Of a DNA stretch of 33,480 bases, positions 1 through 7,914 are shown piece after piece. Position 1 is the first letter of the stretch, and each line of letters starts with the position of its first letter. The translations under genes were made by a program, and so were the position numbers. The stretch spans positions 1-33,480 of the forward strand of contig JAUIEP010000040.1 of NCBI GenBank assembly GCA_030428835.1, given 5' to 3'. This stretch comes from Gammaproteobacteria bacterium. GTDB taxonomy: Bacteria; Pseudomonadota; Gammaproteobacteria; Pseudomonadales; Halieaceae. The notes beneath the pieces were generated by a model, which worked only from the letters and a program-made list of their open reading frames with translations, was not told where the DNA came from and searched no databases.

Positions 1-2064
1 CAGGGGCGCGCTCTGCTCCGCGGCCGGCTCCGCGGCCTGCGCCGCGGCGGTCTTGAGCCAGATCGGCGACGACCAGGCCCGCTCGCGGATAGTGGCGGGC
101 ACGTGGGCCGGCGGTTCGCGACCCAGGCGCAGCGAGTCATAGGTCGACCAGCGGCACGTGGGATTTTGCAGTACGCGCACGTAGTAGAAAGCGTTCTGGC
201 CGGGCACGTAGTCCGGGTCACGCCACACGACGGCGAGTTCGCCCGCGCCCGTACCGGTGTCCACGCTGCAGTCGGACAGGTCCACCGCCGCGCCGTTGTC
301 CGGGCAGCGCCCGGTCGCTGGATCCACGTCGAGGTCATCGGCGCAGGCGATATCGCGGACCGTCTCATGGGTCTGCCCGGCCGCATCGATCCAGCCTTTC
401 ACGACCTGGATGCGCTGCAGGGGCGCGCTCAAGGGATCCGCGGCGGCCCAGGCGAAGAAAGCGGGGCTCTGCGTATCGTCGGGCCGGCTCGGCAGGACAC
501 CGCCCATCGGTACGCCGCCGCTGGTGGCGAGCGCCACGGCATCAGGATTATCGACCAGCGACTCGTCGAACCCGCGACCGGCAAAGAAGCGCAACGTGAT
601 ACGTGTACCGGAGGTCGCGTAGGTCTCGCGGCGCTGCATCCCGGCGAAGATCGCGTCGCGGGTATTCTCCTGTGCCCACACCGCGGCGAGGCCGCCGCCC
701 GTGTGAAACTGCAGGGTGGACTCGAAGGGTTCGCGGTCCGGCCACTCGCGCATGCGCCGCACCGCGGGCGAACTGACCGTGGCGACCTTGCCGACGAAGT
801 CCCACTCCTCCGCGTCGCCCGGATTGGCGTTGTGTGTATCGGTGGCGCCGATAAAACCGAACGCGAGCGGGTTGAACCCGTACTCGCGTTCCAGCGCCAG
901 GCCCACCTTGAGGCCCTGCCGGGCGAAACTGGTCCTGAAGGCACAGCCGGCCACCTGGCCCTGCTCGCAGGGCGGCAGCACCTGGCTGAAGCCGCACTCC
1001 TCGTCAGTCGCTCCCACGCCCAGGGCGCATTCCGACGCACCCTTCACCTGGTAGATTTCCGCGAGCGGCTCGTAGCGCTCGCGCAGGCGCCAGCCCTGTG
1101 CGTCGTATGTCCCGCCGTCCCAGGTGTAGGGGGAATAGAACAGGCCCCAGCCCTTGTTCATGTTGTGCGGGATGGTGAGGAAGTCGCAGTCGTCACTGCA
1201 GTTGCGCGCGAGTTCGCGCCACAACTCGATCGCGTTAGGCACGTCCATCGACGACACGGCGTGATCGGGTAGCGCGTCGCCGTTGAAAATCACGTTGCGG
1301 TGGTGTTTGCCCGAGCGCGGCAGCGCAGGCGAAAATTCGTACGCCGCGAACGTGGTGAACACGCCCGGCTCATTGTAGCGTTCTGCCAGTTCGCGGTAGC
1401 GACGCCAGTCCGCCTTGCTGTCGGCGAAGCAGCGCGCGCCGTCGTCCTCGTCTCCGGCGCAGATCGGCCAGTCGTTATAACCGGGCGCCTCCCGCCCGGT
1501 ACGCTCGTAAACGCCCGCGGGAGCCGCGGAGACGATACCTTCATCCGTTCCACCGGCCATCGCGGCAAGAAGGATGAACGTGGTGACATTGGGCGTGTTC
1601 ATCATCCAGCAGTTGAAGCGCTCGCCGAGGGAAAGCCCTTCCCCGCCACAGCGCACCCGGGTGCCGAAGCCTTCGGCGTGATCGGTGATCGCGACGAAAT
1701 CCAGCGGGCGCGACAGGCGCGTAAGCTCCCCGCCGTCACCGCGCAGCGGCTCACCACGGGCGAAACGGTACGCGTCCTCGATGCCGAGCGTGGTGCCGAA
1801 CAGTACGGCGTCCAGGCTCTCGACCGTGTGCACGTGCAACTCACCCCAATACGCGTTCTTGAGTGGATTGGCAGGTGGCGGCGGCGCCGTTCGCAGCGCC
1901 GGTACCGACACGCGACTGTCATCCTGCAATGCGTAGTCGCGCTCGACGTTGGCCGGGGAGGTGGCCTCGTACAGCGCGTACAGGTCATCGCCGCCGCTAA
2001 ACCAGAGGAAGGCCGCACCGCCGAGCAACAGCAGCAGGAGCACCAGGAGTATTTTTTTCAGCAT
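1..2064 (-). CDS. DUF3604 family secreted/anchored protein (3' end cut by window edge)
   Basis: An open frame runs without a stop from the ATG at 2064-2062 to base 1 (688 codons), so the C-terminus lies outside the window. Residues 1-22 form a signal peptide or anchor: two lysines, then a leucine-rich stretch. At residues 74-85 the motif GELHVHTVESLD gives an HxHT..S.D pattern (H77, H79, D85) like the metal-binding motif of PHP-type phosphoesterases. The last ~45 visible residues, with the Trp-rich AWSSPIWL block, are typical of the DUF3604 C-terminus. Usual family length is about 650-700 residues, so little is missing. It is probably exported, because of the signal and several cysteine pairs. 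The substrate is unknown; hydrolase activity is inferred from the metal motif only. It is divergent from the CPBP gene at 2154, with 89 bp between the starts. Confidence 0.88.
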   Translation of the reverse strand, partial: MLKKILLVLLLLLLGGAAFLWFSGGDDLYALYEATSPANVERDYALQDDSRVSVPALRTAPPPPANPLKNAYWGELHVHTVESLDAVLFGTTLGIEDAYRFARGEPLRGDGGELTRLSRPLDFVAITDHAEGFGTRVRCGGEGLSLGERFNCWMMNTPNVTTFILLAAMAGGTDEGIVSAAPAGVYERTGREAPGYNDWPICAGDEDDGARCFADSKADWRRYRELAERYNEPGVFTTFAAYEFSPALPRSGKHHRNVIFNGDALPDHAVSSMDVPNAIELWRELARNCSDDCDFLTIPHNMNKGWGLFYSPYTWDGGTYDAQGWRLRERYEPLAEIYQVKGASECALGVGATDEECGFSQVLPPCEQGQVAGCAFRTSFARQGLKVGLALEREYGFNPLAFGFIGATDTHNANPGDAEEWDFVGKVATVSSPAVRRMREWPDREPFESTLQFHTGGGLAAVWAQENTRDAIFAGMQRRETYATSGTRITLRFFAGRGFDESLVDNPDAVALATSGGVPMGGVLPSRPDDTQSPAFFAWAAADPLSAPLQRIQVVKGWIDAAGQTHETVRDIACADDLDVDPATGRCPDNGAAVDLSDCSVDTGTGAGELAVVWRDPDYVPGQNAFYYVRVLQNPTCRWSTYDSLRLGREPPAHVPATIRERAWSSPIWLKTAAAQAAEPAAEQSAPL

Positions 2065-2153
2065 GCCGGTAGCGGGCTTGTTACCATGGCGAAGCGCCAC
2101 ACTATGACACAGCCTCCGGGAAAGACCCAGCGCAGCAGAACCTGGAATCCACT

Positions 2154-2909
2154 ATGCGAGACTTCCTGCGTCGGCACTACTTACCCGACAACTTTCCCAC
2201 GGGCGCCACGCTCGGACTCGCCGCCACCGGCATCTTCATCGCACTCGTCACGCTCACGCTGGAGTTCTACGGCTGGCAACAGCCCTTCCTGCGCATGGCC
2301 GGCCCGGTCTTCGGATTGGGGGACCTGTCGCGCAACGAACTCAACTTTTACGCCCAGGTCTACACCAGCGCGAGCTTCTTCGTGCTACTCGTCATGCTGC
2401 CGGGACTGTTGCACCTGTTCGCGCCATTGCGCGGGAACAACCCCTACGGTCTGAGCGCACGTAATTTCGGCGCCAACCTGCGGCTCTACCTGCCCCTGCT
2501 GCTCGTCATGCTGCCCGTGCTGTGGGTGGCGTGCGGCAATCCCGCCTTCAGCGACTTCTACCCGCTGTACAAGCCGGCCACGTTGCGCGACCTCGTCCTC
2601 TATGAGGCGATCTACCTCACGCAATTTATCGCCGTCGAATTCTTCTACCGCGGCTTCTGCCTGTTCCGCTTCGAACGCCTCGCCCCGGGACTCGGCGTCT
2701 TCATCATGGTGATTCCCTACGCGCTGCTGCACATCCACAAACCCTTCCCCGAGGCCGCTGGATCCGTGGTGGCCGGGCTCGTGCTGGGCGCACTGGCGCT
2801 CAAGAGCCGCTCTATCTGGCCCGGGGTGTTCACCCACTGTACGGTTGCCCTGTCGGCAGACGTGTTTGCACTGCTACACTCCGGCAGAATGGCGCAGTTG
2901 CTGCAGTAG
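2154..2909 (+). CDS. CPBP family intramembrane glutamic endopeptidase (CAAX protease-like)
   Basis: This 251-residue polytopic membrane protein has about six to seven hydrophobic segments. The C-terminal half carries the CPBP signature: VEFFYRG (E162, R166), then YALLH (H193), and finally FTH (H228). In the family these side chains form the metal-free or metal-assisted active site of type II CAAX/Abi proteases in the membrane. The usual EExxxR first motif is VExxxR here, so the first glutamate of the pair is replaced by valine while E162 is kept. It is followed after 10 bp by another membrane protein gene, probably in the same transcript. The ribosome binding site is weak. Substrate unknown; roles for such proteases include prenyl-protein or peptide processing and bacteriocin immunity, none indicated here. 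Confidence 0.85.
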   Translation: MRDFLRRHYLPDNFPTGATLGLAATGIFIALVTLTLEFYGWQQPFLRMAGPVFGLGDLSRNELNFYAQVYTSASFFVLLVMLPGLLHLFAPLRGNNPYGLSARNFGANLRLYLPLLLVMLPVLWVACGNPAFSDFYPLYKPATLRDLVLYEAIYLTQFIAVEFFYRGFCLFRFERLAPGLGVFIMVIPYALLHIHKPFPEAAGSVVAGLVLGALALKSRSIWPGVFTHCTVALSADVFALLHSGRMAQLLQ

Positions 2910-2919
2910 ACCCTGGACA

Positions 2920-3942
2920 ATGCCCGAACACACATCGCTCGCGCCGACGCAGAACCTGCAGCGCATCTGGCTGTTGCGGCTCGTGCTGCCTTTCGGCGGC
3001 GCTTTCAATCGCCTGCTCACGGGGCTGTTGATCATCGCGGTCACCTGGGTCTTGCTGTGGCTTTGCAGCGACGAGATCTCCCGGTACGAGCTCTGGTTTT
3101 TCGCCTGCCTCTTCGGCTACTCGGTGGTGATATTTTCCCGCATCATCGAGCAGTCCGAGCGCGCGGTCGACGAGATCCAGTCGGCTACCGCGCTGCCCGC
3201 AGAGCAGCTGGCGCCGCTGCGCAACTACATGAGCCGTTACACGCGCGGCGAGTTTATCTACAACCTCATCGGCGCGCTGCTGGCCGGCAGTATCCACGTG
3301 GCCGTGATTCGCGCCTCTCACGACACACCGCTGGGAGAAATCTTCCGCAACCGGGAGTTGTACGCTTCCCAGGTCGGCACACTGGCCGCGTGGGTGATCC
3401 TGACCTTCGTCATCAGTTCGCTCATCAATAACGCAATGGCGTGGTCGCGGCTCGGGCGGGTGATCAGGATCGACCTGCTGCGGCCGCGGGCGGTGTGCGC
3501 CATCGGTCGCATCGCCGTACTCTCCACGCTGTCCGTGATCGGCGCCCAGGTGCTGTTCGTCATCCTGATCATCGACAGCGGCTGGGACTGGTTCACCACC
3601 TTCCCCGGTCTGCTGGCAAGCTCCCTGCCCACGCTGGCGATGTTCTTCATCCCGGTGTTGCCGTTGCACCGGCGGCTGCGCGAGAGCAAGGCCCGCGCCC
3701 TCGCCGGACTGGATCGCAAAATCGGCGCACTGGGCAACGTCGCCGACTTCGAGCTGGACGACTCACACCGTATCGATGAGCTGAACCGCCTGTTGCAGTT
3801 GCGCCGGGAAGTCCGCGAGGCGTCCGTATGGCCGTTCGATGCCTCCAACCTGTTGCGGCTGGTGTTCTACGTGCTGCTGGTGCCGATGACCTGGGTGGGC
3901 GCGGCCCTGGTGGAGAGCGTCGTCGATGCGCTCGTCGACTAG
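2920..3942 (+). CDS. Polytopic membrane protein of unknown function
   Basis: A 340-residue protein with about seven hydrophobic segments: six between residues ~25 and ~250, and one at the C-terminus. Between the last two lies a soluble stretch (roughly 245-305) rich in charged residues and heptad-like leucines (ELNRLLQLRREVREAS), which may form a short coiled coil. I start it at the ATG at 2920, 10 bp after the CPBP stop; an in-frame ATG at 2845 would overlap the preceding gene by 65 bp and add a non-membrane, Cys-rich start. I do not recognise the family. Close spacing suggests co-expression with the CPBP protease. Its TAG stop overlaps the TAG stop of the convergent gene within the palindrome CTAG. 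Confidence 0.75.
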   Translation: MPEHTSLAPTQNLQRIWLLRLVLPFGGAFNRLLTGLLIIAVTWVLLWLCSDEISRYELWFFACLFGYSVVIFSRIIEQSERAVDEIQSATALPAEQLAPLRNYMSRYTRGEFIYNLIGALLAGSIHVAVIRASHDTPLGEIFRNRELYASQVGTLAAWVILTFVISSLINNAMAWSRLGRVIRIDLLRPRAVCAIGRIAVLSTLSVIGAQVLFVILIIDSGWDWFTTFPGLLASSLPTLAMFFIPVLPLHRRLRESKARALAGLDRKIGALGNVADFELDDSHRIDELNRLLQLRREVREASVWPFDASNLLRLVFYVLLVPMTWVGAALVESVVDALVD

Positions 3943-4301
3943 CTGAACGCGCCCATGTCGAAGTAGTCGCGCCAGGCGGCGATCTTGCCGCCCTGGAGTT
4001 CGAACACACCCATGACCGGCAATTCCACGGTACGGCCGTCCATCACGAGTTTGTCGGTGCGCTCGTTCATGACCACGCCGCTGCCGTCGTCCACCTGGTG
4101 GTGCACCGTGAAATCTATCCCGGTGGTGGTACTCATGAAGCCGTCGATAAAGGCGCGAATCGCCTCCCTGCCGACGTGGGGCGGACCCATGGGGACGTTG
4201 GCATAGGCGGCGTCTTCGGTGAAATGGTCCATGACCGCGTCGACATCCATGGCGTTCCAGGCGGCCATGAAGCTGTCGATGACCTGTGCGTTGGCTGGCA
4301 T
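3939..4301 (-). CDS. Limonene-1,2-epoxide hydrolase-like / SnoaL-fold protein
   Basis: A 120-residue protein of the NTF2/SnoaL fold. The residues matching the limonene-epoxide hydrolase active site are all visible: Y33 and N35 in YANVP, R81 and D83 in ERTD, and D112 in WRDYFD. In that family the Asp-Arg-Asp relay activates a water held by Tyr and Asn, which opens an epoxide. The start at 4301 is chosen because GAGGAG sits just upstream at good spacing; an in-frame ATG 15 bases earlier overlaps that site. It is probably a soluble cytoplasmic epoxide hydrolase; the natural epoxide is unknown. It converges on the membrane protein gene and overlaps its stop by four bases. Confidence 0.82.
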   Translation of the reverse strand: MPANAQVIDSFMAAWNAMDVDAVMDHFTEDAAYANVPMGPPHVGREAIRAFIDGFMSTTTGIDFTVHHQVDDGSGVVMNERTDKLVMDGRTVELPVMGVFELQGGKIAAWRDYFDMGAFS

Positions 4302-4436
4302 GCTGGTTCTCCTCAATGATCGAGGCCCCTAAAGTAGCACGCGGATATTCCGTGGTGCACCACGGTGACGAGGTGGCGCTATCGCCGATGTTGCCCTACC
4401 TTGGTGGGACCGCTTGTGTCGCAAGGGATAAATGCC

Positions 4437-4823
4437 ATGTTCATAAAAGCAACGAAACTCACCGCGCTTGCGCTGCTCATCGCCCTGGCGGGCTGCGCGC
4501 AGACGGGCGGCAGCGACCCCGAGGCGGGCAACGCCGCGTCCCAGGAGGCGAACCAGGACATCCCCTCCTCCAGTCCGATGTCCAGGATCACGGTCGGCAT
4601 GTCGGGCGACGAGGCCCGCTCCATCCTCGGCCGACCGGATCGCATCGACAGCTACCAGACCGGCAAGTCGTGGATCCCCTATGCCGGGAGCTGGCTCAAC
4701 GACAAGACCCGCCAGTCCTGGTACTACCACGAGATGGGGTACCTCGTGCTGTCGCGCAACAGCTACTCGGGGCAGTACGTCGTGCGCGAGTTCGTGTACG
4801 ACCCGCAAATCAGGGCGCACTAG
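4437..4823 (+). CDS. BamE/SmpA-OmlA-like outer-membrane lipoprotein
   Basis: A 128-residue protein with a short signal peptide and lipobox (ALAGC, lipidated C20). A low-complexity Gly/Ala/Ser/Glu linker spans about 21-48. A compact domain follows (about 50-125) that starts with ITVGMSGDEARSILGRPDRI, the typical opening of SmpA/OmlA/BamE-like domains, and continues with Trp/Tyr-rich beta strands. BamE itself is part of the outer-membrane beta-barrel assembly machine; this protein is longer than E. coli BamE and is not next to fur or recN, so it may be a paralogue with a different role. The start at 4437 gives the cleanest signal peptide. It is convergent with the glycine-zipper lipoprotein, with 35 bp between stops. 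Confidence 0.75.
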   Translation: MFIKATKLTALALLIALAGCAQTGGSDPEAGNAASQEANQDIPSSSPMSRITVGMSGDEARSILGRPDRIDSYQTGKSWIPYAGSWLNDKTRQSWYYHEMGYLVLSRNSYSGQYVVREFVYDPQIRAH

Positions 4824-4858
4824 CGGCCGGGCCCGAGGCCGGTGCAGGCAACGCCGGT

Positions 4859-5218
4859 CTAGTTGAGCACCCTGTAGCCGCGACCCGCGAGACAGCGCTT
4901 CACTACCTGCATTTCTTCCCGCTCACCCTCTGCGACACCCTTGGCACCGCCGGTGACCGCCCCGACGCCGGCCCCCCTGGCGGCGCCCTCGGGACCGCCG
5001 AGAATCGCGCCGACCGCCCCGCCGACAACCGCGCTGGACGCGGCGCCGCGCGCACCCTTTTCGCCGGTCTTCACGGCCTGCGCATACTCACGACACTCGG
5101 CGAGATCCTGCTCGTAGGCCACCATGTTCACGCCCTTGCGGTCGATGATGATCTCGTCGGTAGTGGTGCACGCGGGCAGCAGCGGGAGCGCCGCGATGAG
5201 TACAACGTGTATTCGCAT
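4859..5218 (-). CDS. Glycine-zipper lipoprotein
   Basis: A 119-residue protein. The signal peptide ends in a lipobox (LLPAC; lipidated C17). A glycine zipper with many GxxxG repeats occupies roughly residues 64-100 and could insert into or pack against a membrane. Two further cysteines flank the zipper (AECREYA before it and KRCLAGRGY near the C-terminus) and may form a disulfide in the periplasm. The start at 5218 is supported by GGAGG six to seven bases upstream. Related proteins in Gammaproteobacteria are annotated only as glycine-zipper family; the function is unknown. It is transcribed away from the CHRD gene, leaving a 278-bp divergent intergenic region (5219-5496) in which I see no further gene. 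Confidence 0.8.
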   Translation of the reverse strand: MRIHVVLIAALPLLPACTTTDEIIIDRKGVNMVAYEQDLAECREYAQAVKTGEKGARGAASSAVVGGAVGAILGGPEGAARGAGVGAVTGGAKGVAEGEREEMQVVKRCLAGRGYRVLN

Positions 5219-5496
5219 TCCAAACCTCCGCTTTGCTACACAGCGTATAACATGCCGGCTGCGCGGGCGCCAAACGCCTTGCCGTGCGCGCACGCGGCGC
5301 GAGCGGCACCCACGCCGTGCGCAGCGCACGCGCCCGGCGTCAGGAATTTTTACAAGTACGCGATGAAGACCGCCGCGACCAACGGGCCATTCCTACGCAA
5401 ATCAGCCAGTTACCGCCCGTGGCGCGAAATTTGCAGGAAGCCTTGCATAAAAGCCCGCCTGATAAAAAGCCGCGGGGCGCCCGCGAGGAAAACACC

Positions 5497-6084
5497 ATGA
5501 AAAAACCCACCCACCTTGTCACCAAGCCCGCCAGGCTGTCCGCGAAGACCGCCAGGCTGTTCACGACGACGCTCTTCACCACACTCGTGCTGCTCGCGCT
5601 GCCGGCGCGCGCCGGACTGATGTTCGTGGCCGATCTCGACGGCGCGCAGGAAGTGCCGTCCGTCGCCACGGCCACTTTCGGCCAGGCGCGGTTCGAGTTC
5701 AGCGACGACCTGAGCATGCTGGATTACGAACTCGACGTCTTCAACGGCAACGACATCACGCAGGCCCATATCCACATGGCGCCCGCGGGCGTCAACGGCC
5801 CTGTCATCGCCTTCCTGTTCGGCTTCGCCCCCGGGGGCGTCGACATCGACGGCCTGCTCGCAGCGGGCACCCTGACGGCGGGCAACCTCCTGAACCCGCC
5901 GACCATGGCGGAGGTGGCGCAGGCTTTCTCCGACGGCAACGTGTACGTCAACGTGCATTCAGTGGCCAACCCCGCCGGGGAAGTGCGCGGCCAGGCCCGG
6001 GCCGCGCAGGTACCCGCCCCCGCCGGTATCGCCCTGGTCATGCTCGGGTTGCTCGCGGCAGGAACCGCGCGCAGGCTGCGCTAG
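5497..6084 (+). CDS. CHRD-domain secreted protein with PEP-CTERM-like sorting tail
   Basis: A 195-residue protein. It has a signal peptide with an unusually long basic/Thr-rich n-region (residues 1-38, with a repeated KxARL), then a CHRD (chordin-like) domain from about 42 to 168, recognised by DGAQEVPSVATATFG, AHIHMAPAGVNGPV and the closing NPAGEVRGQ. The C-terminus is VPAPAGIALVMLGLLAAGTARRLR-like: a VPAP motif at 172-175, one transmembrane segment, then an arginine cluster. That layout is a PEP-CTERM signal, normally processed by an exosortase, for release or anchoring at the surface with exopolysaccharide. No exosortase gene lies in the window. The start at 5497 has GAGGAAA just upstream. 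Confidence 0.88.
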   Translation: MKKPTHLVTKPARLSAKTARLFTTTLFTTLVLLALPARAGLMFVADLDGAQEVPSVATATFGQARFEFSDDLSMLDYELDVFNGNDITQAHIHMAPAGVNGPVIAFLFGFAPGGVDIDGLLAAGTLTAGNLLNPPTMAEVAQAFSDGNVYVNVHSVANPAGEVRGQARAAQVPAPAGIALVMLGLLAAGTARRLR

Positions 6085-6102
6085 CGCCGCGAGATCGCGG
6101 CG
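6085..6102. terminator. GC hairpin between convergent genes
   Basis: A perfect 7-bp stem (CGCCGCG / CGCGGCG) with a four-base AGAT loop begins directly after the CHRD stop codon, in the 41-bp gap to the convergent DUF1704 gene. There is no T-tract on either side, so it may be a weak or factor-assisted bidirectional terminator, or only an mRNA 3' stabiliser. Confidence 0.4.
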
Positions 6103-6125
6103 GTAACGGAACGCGCAGGGATCGC

Positions 6126-7406
6126 CTACAACAAGGATCCGTAGTCCGCCTCCAGCTGGTCGAAATTCAGCCCTGTGATAAAGCGTGAAAAGCTCATCCA
6201 GGACGCCAGGCCCTTCAGGTCGGCAAAATGCGGCGGTATGAAGGGCGGGTCTATGACCACACCCTCGTTGCGCAGCAACTCGTAGGTCTTGATGTCTTCC
6301 AGCGTGATCTTGCCGCAGAACAGCAGGGGCAATGTCTGCAGCTTGCCCTCGCTCATGGCGAGGCGCAGGTAGTTGAAGGTCTGCACGAAGCCACGCATAT
6401 AGGCCAGGTCCTTGTTGAACGGGTGCCCCTCCGGGGTACTGCCGCGGAATATCCGGACCGCCACCGTATACGCATCGTCCGCCGCGACCCCCATCGTCCG
6501 CAGGTAGTCGAACACCTCCAGGAAATTGGCGCCGTCCTCGGCCAGCGTAATGGAGCGCACACGGTTGATGAGCCGGTACAGGCGCGTCGGGCTGCTGCGC
6601 ATCGTCAGGATCTCCGTGAGTACGGCGAGGCCCTCCTGCGTGGTGGTGGATGACGGCGGTCCCTTGCCCATGAAGGTACACCAGGGCTGTGCGTTGCCGT
6701 TGAGGGTGGTGCCGAGGTGGATCCAGCCCTCGTGCACCTCCAGCACATCGATGTCGAGTTCATTAAACACCGCATCACCGCGAATCTTCAGGTAGTCCGA
6801 GCCCGCGGCGGCGTCCGCGGTCATCCTGTCATCGAGCAACACGCGGATGCCCGCGTTGGGAAATACCCGTAACAGGCGCTCGTTCAGCATGTCCACGGCC
6901 TGCGCTGCCGGGATGTCCTTCTCCTCCTCATGCATGGACACGTTGCCGAGCAGGTTCACCAGCGTGCCCTCCATGTCCTTGCCGAGGTCCGCCAACGAGG
7001 GGTCGCCGGCGTGGAATACGTCCGACGCCGAGCCGTAGAGCTCCTCCGAGAGGATGCCGAACTCATCGGTGCCGCGGGACTCGAGCATGCGCACGACGGT
7101 CGCGTACTCCCGGCAAATCCGGCGCATCAGCGCGGACAGCGGGTTCAACTGGCCCAGCGTCCGTGAGATATCGCGCTCGATCTGGTGCAGTTCCGCCCGT
7201 TTGCTCGCGGGGTCGAAGTCCAGGGGATTCTGCGCAAGGTAGTAGTCGCGATCGACGGCCGGGAGTTCGCGGCACCCCTGGCGGAAAAACGCCTCCTTGA
7301 CCTCGGGACCCCACTTGATCGCGTCGAGGATACGGATAGGCCGCTGCGCCTGGACTATCCGGTTGGACAGGTCCCGCACGGTGGCAAGGTAGTCGCTACT
7401 GCTCAT
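6126..7406 (-). CDS. DUF1704 / QEGLA-motif protein, putative zinc metallopeptidase
   Basis: A 426-residue soluble protein of the family described as flavohemoglobin expression-modulating QEGLA motif protein (TIGR02421, DUF1704). The defining motifs are present: HEGWIH at residues 225-230, a KGPPSSTTT stretch, and QEGLA at 257-261. DUF1704 also covers the eukaryotic MATCAP tubulin carboxypeptidases, in which HExxxH plus a downstream glutamate bind zinc. Here H225, E226, H230 and E258 fit that pattern, so I infer a cytoplasmic metallopeptidase, although the bacterial substrate is unknown. The start at 7406 is preceded by GGGAG; an earlier ATG at 7646 would read through the intergenic region and overlap the divergent small gene. 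It is divergent from that gene at 7620, sharing a 213-bp AT-richer intergenic region. Confidence 0.88.
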   Translation of the reverse strand: MSSSDYLATVRDLSNRIVQAQRPIRILDAIKWGPEVKEAFFRQGCRELPAVDRDYYLAQNPLDFDPASKRAELHQIERDISRTLGQLNPLSALMRRICREYATVVRMLESRGTDEFGILSEELYGSASDVFHAGDPSLADLGKDMEGTLVNLLGNVSMHEEEKDIPAAQAVDMLNERLLRVFPNAGIRVLLDDRMTADAAAGSDYLKIRGDAVFNELDIDVLEVHEGWIHLGTTLNGNAQPWCTFMGKGPPSSTTTQEGLAVLTEILTMRSSPTRLYRLINRVRSITLAEDGANFLEVFDYLRTMGVAADDAYTVAVRIFRGSTPEGHPFNKDLAYMRGFVQTFNYLRLAMSEGKLQTLPLLFCGKITLEDIKTYELLRNEGVVIDPPFIPPHFADLKGLASWMSFSRFITGLNFDQLEADYGSLL

Positions 7407-7619
7407 GGGTATCACAGCTCCCTGGATTTTCGGGGGCAGGCTCAGGCCCTGTCTACCCGCCGCCCTGACACCATAACGGAGGCAGGCGGGCCGACGAAGA
7501 CAAATTATATTAGCGCCTGCCAAAAAATTATTTTGCTGTACCGGCCACCGTTTCCTTCCTAGATTCGTGCGAGGTCCCCGCAGCGGGACCGCAATCACGA
7601 CCATAGGAGGCTCACAGCG

Positions 7620-7808
7620 ATGGGCAACATGAACGGTTCCCGGCAAGGGACCGGCAAATGGGCGCCTGACGATTGGCGTTTCACCGGCTATGATGACGGT
7701 GGCTCGACCTACGAATACAGGCAGAAGGGCCGGGACTCCTCGGCGAAACGGCGCGACATCGAGCGGCGCAAGGCGCGCCGCCGGTCACAGCGCTGCCGCG
7801 ACTGGTAG
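7620..7808 (+). CDS. Small basic protein of unknown function
   Basis: A 62-residue reading frame with a strong Shine-Dalgarno sequence (AGGAGG about nine bases before the ATG) and a terminator-like hairpin just after its stop, which together argue for a real gene. The N-terminal half is Gly/Asp/Trp/Tyr-rich (KWAPDDWRFTGYDDGG) and the C-terminal third is strongly basic (RRKARRRSQR), possibly a helix binding nucleic acid or ribosome. No signal peptide or membrane segment is present. I do not recognise a family. It stands alone, divergent from the DUF1704 gene. Confidence 0.65.
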   Translation: MGNMNGSRQGTGKWAPDDWRFTGYDDGGSTYEYRQKGRDSSAKRRDIERRKARRRSQRCRDW

Positions 7809-7827
7809 TACCCGCCCCACACCTTTT

Positions 7828-7858
7828 CCCGGGGTCACTGACCGGCCCCGGGGATTTT
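7828..7858 (+). terminator. Rho-independent terminator after the small basic protein gene
   Basis: Seven-base stem CCCGGGG (7828-7834) pairs with CCCCGGG (7846-7852) around an 11-base loop and is followed by GATTTT. It lies 20 bp after the stop of the 62-residue gene and before the kinase gene, separating the two transcripts. Confidence 0.65.
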
Positions 7859-7914
7859 CAACCTGACGCCAGGCAGAATCGGGCCATTCACTGCAACCCG
7901 GAGACATTGGCGCC

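Noticed and set aside
103-1272. Plus-strand 389-residue reading frame
   Set aside because: It is antisense to the DUF3604 gene, whose motifs are clear on the minus strand.
7504-7523. Minus-strand TATAAT with upstream TTGGCA, considered as a promoter of the DUF1704 gene, also as a sigma-54 site
   Set aside because: Spacing between the hexamers is only 8 bp, and the -12 element of a sigma-54 site is absent; a promoter may exist here but I cannot define it.
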